Assembly: GCA_032622095.1 (NCBI GenBank) | Contig: CP136063.1 | Location: 81,507,980-81,571,979, forward strand | DNA length: 64,000 nucleotides | Source of the DNA: Siphonodentalium dalli | Lineage: Eukaryota; Mollusca; Scaphopoda; Gadilida; Siphonodentaliidae | Direction of reading: 5' to 3' | In this document: positions 48,119 through 58,657 of the stretch, piece after piece | Layout of the letters: the number at the start of each line of letters is the position of its first letter | How positions within the stretch are numbered: the stretch's first letter is position 1 | Made by a program: the position numbers and the translations under genes | Notes under the pieces: model-generated | Seen by the model: only the letters and a program-made list of their open reading frames with translations | Databases searched by the model: none | Told to the model about the DNA's origin: nothing

Positions 48119-48420
48119 GTATTGAAATTACCTTTTGAAAACCGATATCTGAACGACAAATGTGCACAAGATTAATTATAGTTCTGGCACAGAACATGTG
48201 CCAATATTAGTATGTGTCGTTGTTGGCGTAGGTCTAAACAGATGTCCATACTTTGGTTTGTTTCTGCCATCAGTCAGTGGGTTATTACCTTTAGTTTTAA
48301 ACCAGTATTGCCACATTTAACATAGTCCACAATGGCATTTATGTCCACCAGATTCTTATTTTCCTAGTTCCCCGACCTCATACAACCACCGAGATCATGT
48401 GCATCTAACTATAAGACTTA
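48119..48420 (+). other. intron-like segment (as before exon b)
   Basis: Matches 30911-31375 with a deletion (GTATTGAAATTACCTTTTGAAAA ... CATACTTTGGTTTGTTT ... GCCACATTTAACATAG ... CATCTAACTATAAGACTT). It stops just before the acceptor, so this copy has lost exon b. Confidence 0.7.
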
Positions 48421-48544
48421 AAATGTTAATGGATGGACACACAGACTGATTACATAATACAACTTTTTTCAAAAGGGCGTATCAAAATGTATATATTGAG
48501 GTATGAAGATATATAAATAAACGTACCTCAGTTATAACATTTGC

Positions 48545-49215
48545 AAAGAAACATTATTCTGATTTACTAAATGAGACGAAGTTATGCTAAATATACATGG
48601 GAAATACTGAATGAATTATTAATGAGAAAGCAACGAAAATGAGATGGCGATGATAAATGGAAAACTTACCACAAATGAACATGATATTAAAAATGGTTTT
48701 AATAATTTTTTCACTGAAGTGGGACCTACATTGGCTAACAATAAATGCCAGATAGTAATTAGGATAATAGTGATTTTGTGACCAGCACATTACAACAAAT
48801 GAAACTCACACATGTGACAGAAGGAGAAATGATTCGAATTGTAACTATTTTTAGTAATAAAACATCAGAGGACTGTTATGGTACCAGCATGAAGTTACTT
48901 AAGTAAATTATCAATTTTATATCATTGCCATTAACATTCAGATTTGTTTAATAGTGGTGTTTTTCAAGATTTATTGAAAATGCCAAGAGTCATTCCTATT
49001 TTTAAATTTGAAGATGTAGTCTAACAAATTGTAGGCCGATATCTTTGCTTCCTGGACTATCAACAATTCTTTAAAATCTCTATAATATTCGATTTATGGA
49101 ACATAAGGAAACAAATGGTATATTGATTGAATCTCAATTTAAATTCAGAAAAGGGAGCTCTACTACGTGCATTGCTGGATTTAGTGGAGAAATTATCTTC
49201 TTGACTTAAACTTGG
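48545..49215 (+). pseudogene. LINE (non-LTR) reverse transcriptase fragment
   Basis: Scattered frames match the N-terminal half of a LINE reverse transcriptase: YAKYTWEILNELL, then KNGFNNFFTEVGPTLANNK, EGEMIRIVTIFSNKTSEDCYG, MPRVIPIFK, and TNCRPISLLPGLSTIL-stop-NLYN. The last part is IESQFKFRKGSSTTCIAGF. The NxRPISLLP and QF.FRKGSST motifs are diagnostic of the finger region of jockey/CR1-like reverse transcriptases. Multiple stops and shifts; the catalytic YxDD part is absent. Dead 5'-truncated or 3'-lost copy. Confidence 0.75.
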
Positions 49216-49262
49216 CACAGATATTTATCAACATGACAACCTGTTATATACGAGGCCTTTTG

Positions 49263-49289
49263 ATCATATGAACAGTGTTAGCAATACAC
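49263..49289 (+). repeat. single unit matching the 62-kb minisatellite
   Basis: CATATGAACAGTGTTAGCAATACA is identical to the core of the 42-bp tandem repeat at 62361-62917, here as one copy beside a GAGGCCTTTTGATC context. Confidence 0.7.
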
Positions 49290-49419
49290 TTTGAACTTCT
49301 GTCACTGATCTACCGTGTTATTTACAGGTTGATTAGTGCTGTATCTTGCCAAATGCACACCCCCCCCCCCCCCGAAATTATGTTTTAATATTTTCATGTG
49401 GCAAATGTTGGACCCTTCG

Positions 49420-49560
49420 GTTATTCAGCATATGCAGCTATCAGTCTGTGCGCAGGACAAAGATAGGCAATAATTCGAAGAAAGGTACGGTATAGGTATA
49501 TCTGTAACGAGTTATTGGGGGGATAGACGCAACTTTGTCCGAGCTTTTATTCATTAAACT
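49420..49560 (+). pseudogene. basic small exon relic, copy 1
   Basis: CAGCTATCAGTCTGTGCGCAGGACAAAG...TTCGAAGAAAG/GTACGG, followed by GATAGACGCAACTTTGTCCGAGC. It parallels 49941-50155 and 50597-50860 but lacks the 50-bp CTGTTCCGTTCACTC tract. The donor-side AAGAAAG/GTA also ends the exon at 52923-53027. Confidence 0.5.
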
Positions 49561-49940
49561 TAAACTGGGCACATATATTTAGTAACAATAAATCATGAGA
49601 CCCTGTGATAATGAGGCCTGTCGGAATGTGTTTTGATCTATCGATCCAGCCCACACTGTGAGTAGCTGAGTAACATATATACCAACAACGATCTTCTAAA
49701 ATTATTATGAACACCATTACCTAATATTATTTCACCATTCCCACAGTATGGGCTTATTCACACGTAATCGGAAACGACCCCCCATAAGCTTCATGCTTGA
49801 TGTTGGATCCCCTCCATACAATCAATATTCATATTTTGTACCATGCATTGTTTTTTTAATTATATATTATGGAATAAATACTGTTTACATCAGAGGCAAG
49901 AATTATTAATACTGCATGTTTCTAGATCGCTAACACAAGA

Positions 49941-50155
49941 AATGTTGGACCCTACGGTTATTCAGCATATGTAGCTATCAGTCAGTTATCTTACTGTTCC
50001 GTTCACTCTTTTGGGTTCTATCTTTCCAGTTCTGTGCGCAGAACAAAGACAATCAAGAATTTAAAGAAAGGTATACCCCTAACGAGTTTTTGGGAGGGGG
50101 TAGACGCAATTGTGTCTGAGCTTTTATTCCTTAAACTTAAACTAGGCACAGCGAC
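49941..50155 (+). pseudogene. basic small exon, copy 2
   Basis: An acceptor-like GGGTTCTATCTTTCCAG is followed by a short basic segment (SVRRTKTIKNLKK if read through TCTGTGCGCAGAACAAAG), then the donor-like AAAGAAAG/GTATAC. Downstream lies the shared intronic block TAGACGCAATTGTGTCTGAGC. Probably a duplicated exon of the 52.9-kb gene family; very short, so uncertain. Confidence 0.45.
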
Positions 50156-50596
50156 GTGGTGACGGGTGTGGGGTTTGGTGGGGGTATCTCACCCCCAACT
50201 TTGGTAAACAAAAATTCAACAGTAGGAAATTTCATACCTGACACATTAGTTGGATATTTAACACCTACAATAGGTTTGAAATTATTCTTGTAGTTTGATT
50301 TTCCATCAATTTATTAGAGGGAATTTGTTGTTTCAGACCAACATGTGCATATATACCTACTAAAAAATTTGGACTGAAATGGCCATCAGTTGGAAATTTT
50401 AATTAATTTACCTCGCTTGATGTCATGCGAGGTTTTGCGGCGGAGATAACCGACAACCGGTGGCGGTATTATTTATTTATTTCTCGGCTTATTTATTACG
50501 CGATTTTTATTGGACTTGGATTATTGTGATCACAATAGGGGTGGCTTTCCGATAGAGTTTTGTTGTTTCATGAGCATTGTAATCCTTTAACACAAG

Positions 50597-50871
50597 AAAT
50601 GTTGGACCCTACAGTTATTCAGCATATGCAGCTATCAGTCAATTTATCTTTCTGTTCCGTTCACTCTTTTGGGTTCTATCTTTCAAGCTATGTGCGCAGA
50701 GTAAAGAACAGCAAGAATTGGAAGAAAGGTACCCGTAACGAGTCATTTTGGTGGGGGGGGGGGGGGGGGGGTGGTAGACGCAACTTTGTCCGAGTTTTTA
50801 TTCCTTAAACTTATATTTACATGTGATAATGAGGCCTGTCGGAATTTGTTTTGTGCTGTTACCCCTTTTCC
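50597..50871 (+). pseudogene. basic small exon, copy 3, followed by a G19 run
   Basis: Same layout as 49941-50155 with CTATCTTTCAAG instead of CCAG at the acceptor, which probably weakens it, and AGTAAAGAAC replacing the basic core. A G19 run (50753-50771) interrupts the intronic block just before GTAGACGCAACTTTGTCCG. Confidence 0.45.
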
Positions 50872-51244
50872 GACATAATTTTCTCAAGATGTGTAATTTT
50901 ATCTGAGCTTTTTATATTCCTACATTTTTCAATCTATCTTTTTGAAACTTTGCATACATACTTGGCTTTTGTTTTGTGCCATGGGAACCTGTTTATGAGG
51001 TCCATGATGTTGACCGTTATCCGACCTTTTTTTTTATGGAATTATCCCCATTTTTCGACTTAAATATTTTCCCCAACACTCAAATCAGTATGTCCATCTA
51101 TTTGTACGTCCGACTTACCTTTCAATAGCATATATTGAGTGTGTAAAGCATTTCCGCCATTGGCTGTCGTGGTGTGGGGGGGGGGCAGAATTGTGCTATT
51201 TTCTCACTAATATTTGTAGTAGCACGGTCTTGTTATTATAACTA

Positions 51245-51535
51245 GTGCATGGCAATAAAGAAGGAAAAAGTTCATTTTACCGTGTGTATATTGATAATAC
51301 TAGTAATTCAGTAGTTATGAAACGTTGGGTGTTTAAAAAAAACTCAAAACAGCTTCTAGTCAACACACACGATCCGTTACTCTATTATACGACTTACATG
51401 CATACCAATCCAGCTGAAGAATGTATGGGCAACATGCTGGACGAACTATCAGACGCACCAGCCAACTCTGATACCAGTATCACAGACATGTTGGCTGGTG
51501 GCGACAACAATGCCAGTTATGTAAAGAATGTTTAG
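51245..51535 (+). other. acidic exon, best copy
   Basis: An open frame of 96 codons: KEGKSSFYRVYIDNTSNSVV, MKRWVFKKNSKQLL, then after an AG (CTTCTAG) VNTHDPLLYYTTYMHTN, PAEECMGNMLDELSDAPANS and DTSITDMLAGGDNNASYVK, before GTAAAGAATG. The conserved exon among the copies (42465, 52165, 53228) is the THDP...YVK part. Acidic, serine/aspartate-rich; no domain recognised. Likely one exon of a duplicated nuclear-protein gene with the basic exon at 52923. Confidence 0.45.
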
Positions 51536-51779
51536 TCTAGACTCCACATGAGGCTGGGTGTGGTATCCACCCTCACCAAAATTATTGGCCCACAATTGTC
51601 TTGAGGCTGAACTATTCCAATCTGAAATATCGTACCCCATGTGATTATGAGGTCCATCGGACTTTGTTATCCTGAACGGCAAGAAGGAAGAAAAAAATAG
51701 TCAGGTGACTAGTATCTGCGGTTCACAAAAAAATGCTGTAGGCCTACCAGTGAATTTATATACGAAATCCAGGGATTAG

Positions 51780-52310
51780 ATAGCACCCTTAAAGACAAGA
51801 CTTCCTAGATGGCTCGTACCATGAATGGACTATAAATGTATGCCTCTCAATTCCAACAACGAGTTAGATACAAACAGTCCACACTACCCGATATAAAACT
51901 TTAATAACAAGACCCCAATCCCACGTTACACTAGTATTTTTTTCATTTTCTCGCGCCCCTTGTAATAGTTGTATCAGAATACATGTCATACATTAATGCA
52001 CTTTGTAATTGTGCATCGAAATTTAGGGAGAATCATCACTCCAGAGAGAATATATTGAACCGTTATTTCTCCGAAAACACGCGACAATAAAGAGCGTTTG
52101 TGTTAGCTATTACTTTATACGGTAAAATAACAGTCAAAACAGCTTCTAGACAACACACACGGTCCATTATACGACTTACAGGAATACCAACCCAGTAGAT
52201 AAAGACATCGACAACTTGCTATCAGACGACCAGCCAATTCAGATACCAATATCACAGACATGTTGGCTGGTGGCGACAACAATGCCAGATATGTAAAGTA
52301 TGTTTCATGT
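51780..52310 (+). pseudogene. intronic block and acidic exon, second copy
   Basis: The block 51840-52110 (GTCCACACTACCCGATATAAAAC, CCAGAGAGAATATATTGAACCG, GACAATAAAGAGCGTTTGTG) recurs at 54330-54400 and 54155-54240. The exon part ACAACACACACGGTCCATTATACG ... ACAGACATGTTGGCTGGTGGCGAC (52150-52290) has lost bases, giving frame breaks. It ends at GTAAAGTATGTTTC. Confidence 0.55.
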
Positions 52311-52922
52311 ATTATTCTATACGTTTATAACACAACTATTGGTCTATCTATCACAGGAGGCGATGGGGTATCCACTCACCGAATGTATGGGACCACAATG
52401 ATCTGGAGACGGAACTCTTTCAGTCTGAAATATCGGAACATTGCAGTCGAATACATTCGGTTGTTGTGGGGGGGGGGGGGCACATCCTGTCGTGCCAAGA
52501 CTATATTGACATGTTATTCGCATTATCAATTGTCATAGACTGGCACACTGTGCCCAGTACGTCAACCCTAGTTAGATCCATAATCTAGATAATGCAGTGC
52601 GATTGTTGCAAATATTTCCTGTCAAACTCTTCAAATTAAGGCCAGCCTAGGAAATTATTATTTGTTAGTTAGTTACTCTTGAGGTACGCTTTAGTTACTT
52701 TCGACTGCTAAAGAAAATATATTCAGGCGGCAGACGAATACATACAATTACTGAAAACTTGTGCAAAAATATTGGTAGGCCTATTCATTTGGAAAATGTT
52801 CAGATATTAACTTCAACAAAATACCGTTTTTTTGCAATTATTATCTGAACATTTGTGCTAATGTAACTACTCGAAGTATGTATTAACTAAAGGGTTAAAT
52901 ATTATCGTCTATATCACTGCAG

Positions 52923-53027
52923 CACAAAGAAACGAAAGGCAGACGTTATCGATGCTCCTCGTCCAAACAGAACAAAGACCGAAGAAATCGATGCTCCTCG
53001 TCCAAAAAGAACAAAGACCGAAGAAAG
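52923..53027 (+). other. basic, NLS-like internal exon with an internal duplication
   Basis: Acceptor CTATATCACTGCAG and donor GAAGAAAG/GTATTG bound exactly 105 nt (35 codons). It reads TKKRKADVIDAPRPNRTKTE, then EIDAPRPKRTKTEER, an internal duplication of IDAPRPxRTKTEE. TKKRK and RPKRTK look like nuclear localisation signals. The end (AGAACAAAGACC...AAGAAAG) matches the short exon relics at 49440, 50030 and 50690. Symmetric exon length would let copies be added without changing frame. Confidence 0.5.
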
Positions 53028-53227
53028 GTATTGAACTAAAAGACGTATATTAAATGGACAATAGTTCAAGATGTATTAGTGTAGTCACCACATGTGGCTG
53101 TGTGTGGTATCCACTTAGCTATTACTTTATACGGGGTATCTATTACTGTATATGGGGTATCTGTTAGCTATTACTTTATACGGTAAAATAAAGAGTGTTT
53201 GTCTAAAAAATCAAAACAGCTTCCAGA

Positions 53228-53781
53228 CAACACACACGGTCCATTACTCTATTATACGACTTAAAGGCATAACATCCAGCTGAATACATGGACAACTTGT
53301 CAGAACTATGCGACGCACCAGTCAACTCAGATACCAGTATCACAGACAAGTTGGTCTTGCCCGGAGTGCTACCATGGCAGCGGCGGCGAGAAACCCCCGA
53401 GACCTCGTCCCGAGTCGTCGTCGGGGACTGTGTACGTGCACACCAAGGTCACACCGTCCCGGCCAGCGTCACGAAAATGGATTACAAAAAGTTCACACCG
53501 AACATGAAGAGGACTGTATCCATCTACCTGGAAAAACGTTCACAGTAAAATGTCCAGAGGAATTCAGCCGATGTCAAGGAGTTATGTACACCTCATTTGT
53601 TGCCATAACTCAATGGCGGATAGGATCATACGAGAACGAAAAAAAACCCAAGAAGTATACTGCAGCCATATATCTCTTCGGTGCAAGATTCAGACAATTT
53701 GGTGTACAGCTATACCGAAACAAACGACACAAGGCATTGAGCCAGTCGAAAATCCCCAAGGAAGTCATTGCCGATTTTTAA
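53228..53781 (+). pseudogene. acidic exon joined to a C-terminal domain, one-base loss
   Basis: Acidic exon remnant (ACAACACACACGGTCC ... DTSITDK) continues without an intron into a GC-rich part (VVVGDCVRAHQGH...), then KMDYKKFTPNMKRTVSIYLE. A run with one A fewer than its paralogue (near 53536) shifts the frame. The second frame then reads TFTVKCPEEFSRCQGVMYT, SFVAITQWRIGSYENEKK, YTAAIYLFGARFRQFGVQLY and SQSKIPKEVIADF-stop at 53781. A paralogue lies at 54620-55076. An AATAAA polyadenylation signal is at 53958-53963. Domain not recognised; charged, globular-looking. Confidence 0.55.
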
Positions 53782-53957
53782 AAGTTGTGATGTCGAGAAT
53801 TCGTATTTTCGACTTTGTATGCCTGTATATTTATGTAATTTTCTACATTTCACATGATAATTTCAGTCAGTTAATGATTACCTGAGGCATTCATGTTATT
53901 TGTGTTTCAATTGATGATATCATGTTGATGTGATTTGCTTTTCGTCCAGTGCAGGAA

Positions 53958-53963
53958 AATAAA
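53958..53963 (+). promoter_or_regulatory. polyadenylation signal AATAAA
   Basis: It lies about 180 bp after the stop of the 53228-53781 relic and just before the G23 run. It is plausible as the 3' end of that gene family. Confidence 0.4.
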
Positions 53964-53976
53964 GTTATATAATCTT

Positions 53977-53999
53977 GGGGGGGGGGGGGGGGGGGGGGG
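53977..53999 (+). repeat. G23 homopolymer
   Basis: Uninterrupted G-run. Others on the + strand: 46790-46801, 50753-50771, 51176-51185, 52468-52480, 55253-55268, 59724-59745. C-runs: 37455-37468 and 49360-49373. Confidence 0.95.
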
Positions 54000-54544
54000 T
54001 TTACGTTGTTCAATGTGGTATAACGTCATTGCGTTCAACAAGTCCCATGCAGCATGTGTCGCACTATGCTGTGGAATAAATATCCAACGAGTATGAAAAT
54101 GATCACATAATAAAAATGTTATATGCACTCCATAAATCCTCGAAATTTAAGAGACTCATCGACCAGAGAGAAAACATTTAACCGTTTATTTCTCCCCAAG
54201 CATGTGACAATAGCGTTTGGTGCAAGATAGTTCTTTATGCGGTAAATATAAATTATGAGTGTTCGTCTAATTTCTGTACAAAACCTTGAACTATAATTAT
54301 TTATTTCAATTTATGCCTCAAATTCCAACATTGAAGTTAAACGAGTTGGGGGCAAACAGTCCACACTACCAGATATAGAACTTTCATGATTTGGCTGTGG
54401 TAGAACTATATTATAGAGCGTTATCGTGTCCGCTATTTCTGTTGTAAAATTTAAAGATACATAATTACTGTCGGTGGGCTCAAAGAGTCTTAGACAAATA
54501 CTACAACCTCAACAACAATAACAGCAGCAGCACGAACAATAAAT

Positions 54545-55125
54545 TGTCAAGAAAAATGATGAAGATCCTAAGACACGACACACGTGTGCCACGAACCGGA
54601 CAAGTTCCTGTCATTACACTCCCCGTACATCTTGGTGTTACCCCGAGTGGCGATCATGGCCGCGGCGACGAGAAACCCCGGGACATAGCCCCGAGTCGAG
54701 GTCGTCGGGAGATTGTGTACGTGCACACCCCGTTCCCGGGCAGCGTAACTGAAATGTAATACAAACTGTTCACAACCGAGCATGAAGAGGACTGCATCCA
54801 TCTACCTGGAAAAAACGTTCACAGTAAAATATCGAGAGGAATTCACCCGATGCCAAGGAGTTATGTACACCTATTTGTTCAATTTAACTCAATGGTGGAT
54901 GGGATCATACGAGAACGAAAAAGACAGAGGTATACTGCAGCCATTTTATCTCTCCGGTGCCAGATGCAGACAATTTGGTGTACAGCAGTACTACAGCTAT
55001 ACCTAAACAAACGACACACTGCATTGAGCCAGGCGGAAATTCCCAAGGAAGTCATTGCCGGTTTTGAAAAGTTGCGAGCTCGAGAATTCGTATTTTCGAC
55101 TTTGTATGCCTGTATACTTATGTAA
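54545..55125 (+). pseudogene. second paralogue of the C-terminal domain
   Basis: The GC-rich lead-in (ATGGCCGCGGCGACGAGAAACC, 54655) and REIVYVHTPFPGSVTEM-stop parallel 53385-53490. Then MKRTASIYLEKTFTVKYREE, FTRCQGVMYTYLFNLTQWW and MGSYENEKDR are in one frame, because this copy keeps the A lost at 53536. After DRG the frame is broken, but sequence similarity continues to KEVIAGF and the TTTGTATGCCTGTATA 3' sequence. Two independent disablements show both copies are dead or need correction. Confidence 0.55.
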
Positions 55126-55152
55126 TTTTCTACATTTCACATGCTAATTTTA

Positions 55153-55252
55153 NNNNNNNNNNNNNNNNNNNNNNNNNNNNNNNNNNNNNNNNNNNNNNNN
55201 NNNNNNNNNNNNNNNNNNNNNNNNNNNNNNNNNNNNNNNNNNNNNNNNNNNN
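55153..55252. other. assembly gap (100 N)
   Basis: Exactly 100 N, a conventional placeholder length. It lies where the paralogous sequence (53863-53999) has about 114 bp and then a G-run. The sequence resumes with G16 (55253-55268). Confidence 0.98.
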
Positions 55253-55268
55253 GGGGGGGGGGGGGGGG

Positions 55269-55759
55269 TCAAATAGGTCGAAAAATACGTTAAAGGCACA
55301 AATGTCCTTGCTTGTACGCCTTGTATATATATAGGTTATAATTTCTAAATAAAAGTTACCAAATTGTGAAAAAATTCCTCAAGAATATGTTAGTATGAAA
55401 ACGATATTATCCACAAAACACACTTGTGCGAGCCGAGCTTTTGTTTATATTCAGCACATAAAGAGTGTGTTATAAGCAAAACACTGAACACTGTGGCGAT
55501 TTTAGTTTTTGGGAGATTGATTCAACGTGACCCACTCAACCAACTCAACACCGAAATACTGAGTGGCGAGGATTAACGAGCGCTATAACTGTATATTGTA
55601 AACTACATGGCACAGTTTTAACCAAGTTCACTTTGTGGGATCTCTGGTGTTAAGTGTTTTGCTTATCGCACTCTTTTTACGTCCTGTACTGTAACATAAC
55701 ATGGCATTTGTTTACTAACACTGCATACGATCTGTTCACAAGGAAAACTACTCGTCATT
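55269..55759. other. no gene recognised
   Basis: AT-rich with short frames only; AAATAGGTCG at about 55272 recurs near 56232. Confidence 0.4.
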
Positions 55760-56890
55760 GAGTATTTAATCCGATCACACGGTCCCAATATCATCAAGAT
55801 ACAACAACAACAACATTTCTTCAAAATAAGCTTTAGTTATCAGCATCGATTAATTGCAACAAAATAATGCTAACTATGTCAACTATGGTATTGAATTTCT
55901 CAAAACGTGCTATTTATTAACATTTTGTTCAACAAACTATGGTCGTGTTATCACTTGAGTATCACGAAATTCTGCCGTATTTCCACTTGATTTTAGAGTT
56001 ATCCAATTTTATCCGCAATTTTGTCCGAGACCGTCCGTTTGACGATTTTTTCCACAAATAATTGCACATCTCGAGAAATAACAAACTTCAAAAATTGATA
56101 TCTGATCACTCTGAGCTTTGATGGGTGTGTTCCACACGACTCGAATCAAATATATTTTATCCCCGAAGACAAATAAATAGTAATTTAGGAGCGTTAATTC
56201 GGATAATGCGTCTTTAACATAGAAAGGATTCAAATAGGTCGTGAATAACTCGAAATACTAATAATTTTCTACTAGTTAAATAGAAGTTAAGTGAGTATCA
56301 GGCTCAGCCCTTCAATGTTCTTTGTTCGAGTATAAAATAACAGACATTTTTATATTTATATCATCACTATTTGGATTAATAGAGTTTGATTTATTATAAG
56401 TATCATTTAACCGAAAACTGCAGTTCCAATTTGTGCAATGAAGTATTTTCATTGGTGGCTTTTATTCACTGAATATAGTTAAATGAATAAGTTTTGATAA
56501 CCAATGGTTTATTCGTGGGATCTTATATGACTAATTATTTTTACTTCAATGCTTTAATTATTATATGTACTGCATAGTATAATGTAGCGTTTTCAATTTA
56601 TGATGTAAAAGATGCACAATTCTAATTAACGCTCCCAAATTACTATTTCTTTGACTTCGGTGGTAAATATATTTTAATCGAGTCGGAGAACCCACCCATC
56701 AAAGCGCAGTGATCATATATCGATTTTTGAAATTTGTTATTCCCGAGATACTATCGTTGACTGTGGTTAGCATTATTTTTGGGCAATTAATCGATTCTGA
56801 TAACTGAAGCGGCATTTAAAAAAATGTTGTTGTTGTTGTTGTTTGAATCTGATGATATGGGGATCGTCGAATCGGATTGAGTACCTTTAA
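55760..56890. mobile_element. large foldback (inverted-repeat) element
   Basis: Left-arm segments 55770-55880 and 56078-56225 are imperfect reverse complements of 56750-56885 and 56608-56752. Shared words include TGATGATAT, (GTT)n/(AAC)n, AATTAATCGAT, GTTATTxCCGAG, CATCAAAGC, GACTTCGG and AACGCTCC. A unique 190-bp block in the left arm (55885-56075) and a 380-bp AT-rich centre separate the pairing parts. No long ORF. Probably an old non-autonomous foldback transposon. Confidence 0.7.
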
Positions 56891-56949
56891 GTACACATAT
56901 TTAATTACCACACAATGAGACTGCAATTCATTCTATTTGAATTTCATTC

Positions 56950-57364
56950 ACTTGAAATAGTGTGTCTGTCATTTGCAGAATGAGGTCCCCAGATAGTGGA
57001 TTTAGTGATGCTACCAAATTCACCCTCTGTGGAACTCATTCTGCTTAGGCCTCACCTGGGAAGTATCTATAGTCTCAAATTAACATTGTTTTAGTTACGT
57101 TCCCCCTTCTGTTCAGTTTCTATATCCCTAATTTGCAGAAGATAAAATGCATAATCGAGGTGACTAATTGGTGAACATCACCAACTTCAACTGGGGAACT
57201 TCAATCTGATCCTTGGTCTCATATAGTAGTTGAGGCCTAAGAAGAATGAGGTTCCCAGAGGGTGAAGTTGGTGGCGCTGGTCCACTATGCGGGATAGCAT
57301 CACTAAATTCACTTTCTGCATAGGGACCTCCTTCTGCAAATGACAGACACACTATTTCAAGACT
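56950..57364. repeat. inverted duplication of an exon
   Basis: Arms about 56950-57053 and 57230-57364 are reverse complements over more than 100 bp (GAAATAGTGTGTCTGTCATTTGCAG, TTTAGTGATGCTA, CTTAGGCC), with a 176-bp spacer. The minus-strand arm is open; the plus-strand arm has stops. Confidence 0.8.
57164..57333 (-). other. candidate minus-strand exon
   Basis: After the acceptor GTCTGTCATTTGCAG the minus strand reads EGGPYAESEFSDAIPHSGPA, PPTSPSGNLILLRPQLLYET, then KDQIEVPQLKLVMFTN-stop. Composition (acidic, proline/serine, then charged) is protein-like. It could be a terminal exon or continue through a donor I cannot fix. The inverted copy at 56970-57053 is decayed. Family unknown. Confidence 0.4.
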
Positions 57365-57687
57365 TGATTCCATTAGATATGCAGTTATATTATCAAGACA
57401 TAAACTTATATTAATAATTATAAGATAATCCTCAAAATATCAAAGGCACATTTAAAGGCCACTTAAATTTCGAGGCACTGATTATTGTTTTTATATTGAC
57501 TTGATATACGGTTTTAATAACAATCTATGCCATAAAATATGATTTAAACACTGTAATTGATAACCATTTGAAATGTGTGTGTCTCAGAAGATGCCCAAAG
57601 AGAAATAGACAACAGCTGAAATCATATAAAGATTCCCCCCCCCCGTTTTAGGTCCCAGAATGCAACAGAATTCAAACTAAAGATGTA

Positions 57688-57744
57688 TTTTCAATGGAAG
57701 GGGAATAACTCTAAGATATAGAGTTATTCCTCCTCCATTGAAAA
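57688..57744. repeat. hairpin with AATAACTCTA arms
   Basis: ATTTTCAATGGA...AATAACTCTA, ATAT loop, TAGAGTTATT...TCCATTGAAAAT. A near-perfect palindrome of about 57 bp, like the short GAGTTATTCC repeats scattered in mollusc genomes. Confidence 0.75.
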
Positions 57745-58384
57745 TAATACACTTTTTACTACAATCTAGATGACAAAAACATGGTAACTCAACAAAAACA
57801 ACATGTTCACAGTTTATTACACCGGACATCTTTCAAATGGTAAATACTATATCTTATATGTTATATATGTGATCTGGGGGTTCGAAAATTAAGTCGGCCT
57901 TTAATACTCTAGACCAAATCTGAGCTATCACTCATTTTTCATTTTTCTTCGTCAATCCTACAACCGCCCAAGACTGCAAACAGCAGTCTGTCAATAAAAC
58001 ACAGTAATTAAAACTGAATATTTGGTATACTTTTTCTCTATGAAGGCTTAATGCAGTGGTTTATTGTTTATGCAGTCGAGCTTAATTGGTGGTGAAATAT
58101 CTTACTTGCCTTGATTGAAGGTACTTCCAAGATACAGTTCTCCCCCATGGCACATTGAGCCTCCGAACGTTTTCGCAAGATATGTTCTAAAATAATCCAT
58201 AAACTGTCCAGGGATTATGTGATAAAAAAGGCCGCTAGGCCACACTTCCCCAGAATAATGTGGCTTTATTTTACCGGTGTTTTTTTTTTTTATAGAAATG
58301 AAAAATTTTACTTTTGGAACAATCATTAAATCAAACTTTGGGCCCAACTGTCTATATTGTTAACATATTTGATTAGATGCCAGA

Positions 58385-58560
58385 ATAATGATCGGCAAAA
58401 TTAAGTCGAAAAAGGGGGCATAACTCCGCCACAAATGGTCGGACCGAACCGAAATTCGAATTTGACCTGCATTGTCATGTGATTAATCCACATGCTAAGT
58501 TTGAAAGCTTTCGGACAGTCATGAATTGAGTTATCACCCGGACAACTACATACGCAGCAA
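58385..58560 (+). repeat. CATAACTCC / GAGTTATCACC type interspersed repeat
   Basis: GGGGGCATAACTCCGCCAC at one end and GAATTGAGTTATCACCCGGACAAC at the other resemble the 29.4-30.0 kb tandem repeat. A second fragment (GGTCACATACCAAGTTTTG) follows. Non-coding. Confidence 0.5.
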
Positions 58561-58657
58561 ATTCTAAGCCGACTTTCTCATAGGAAGGTCACATACCAAG
58601 TTTTGTCAAATTCTGATGATTTATTCCCATAAAAACTGAGTGTATTCTTATTTATTT

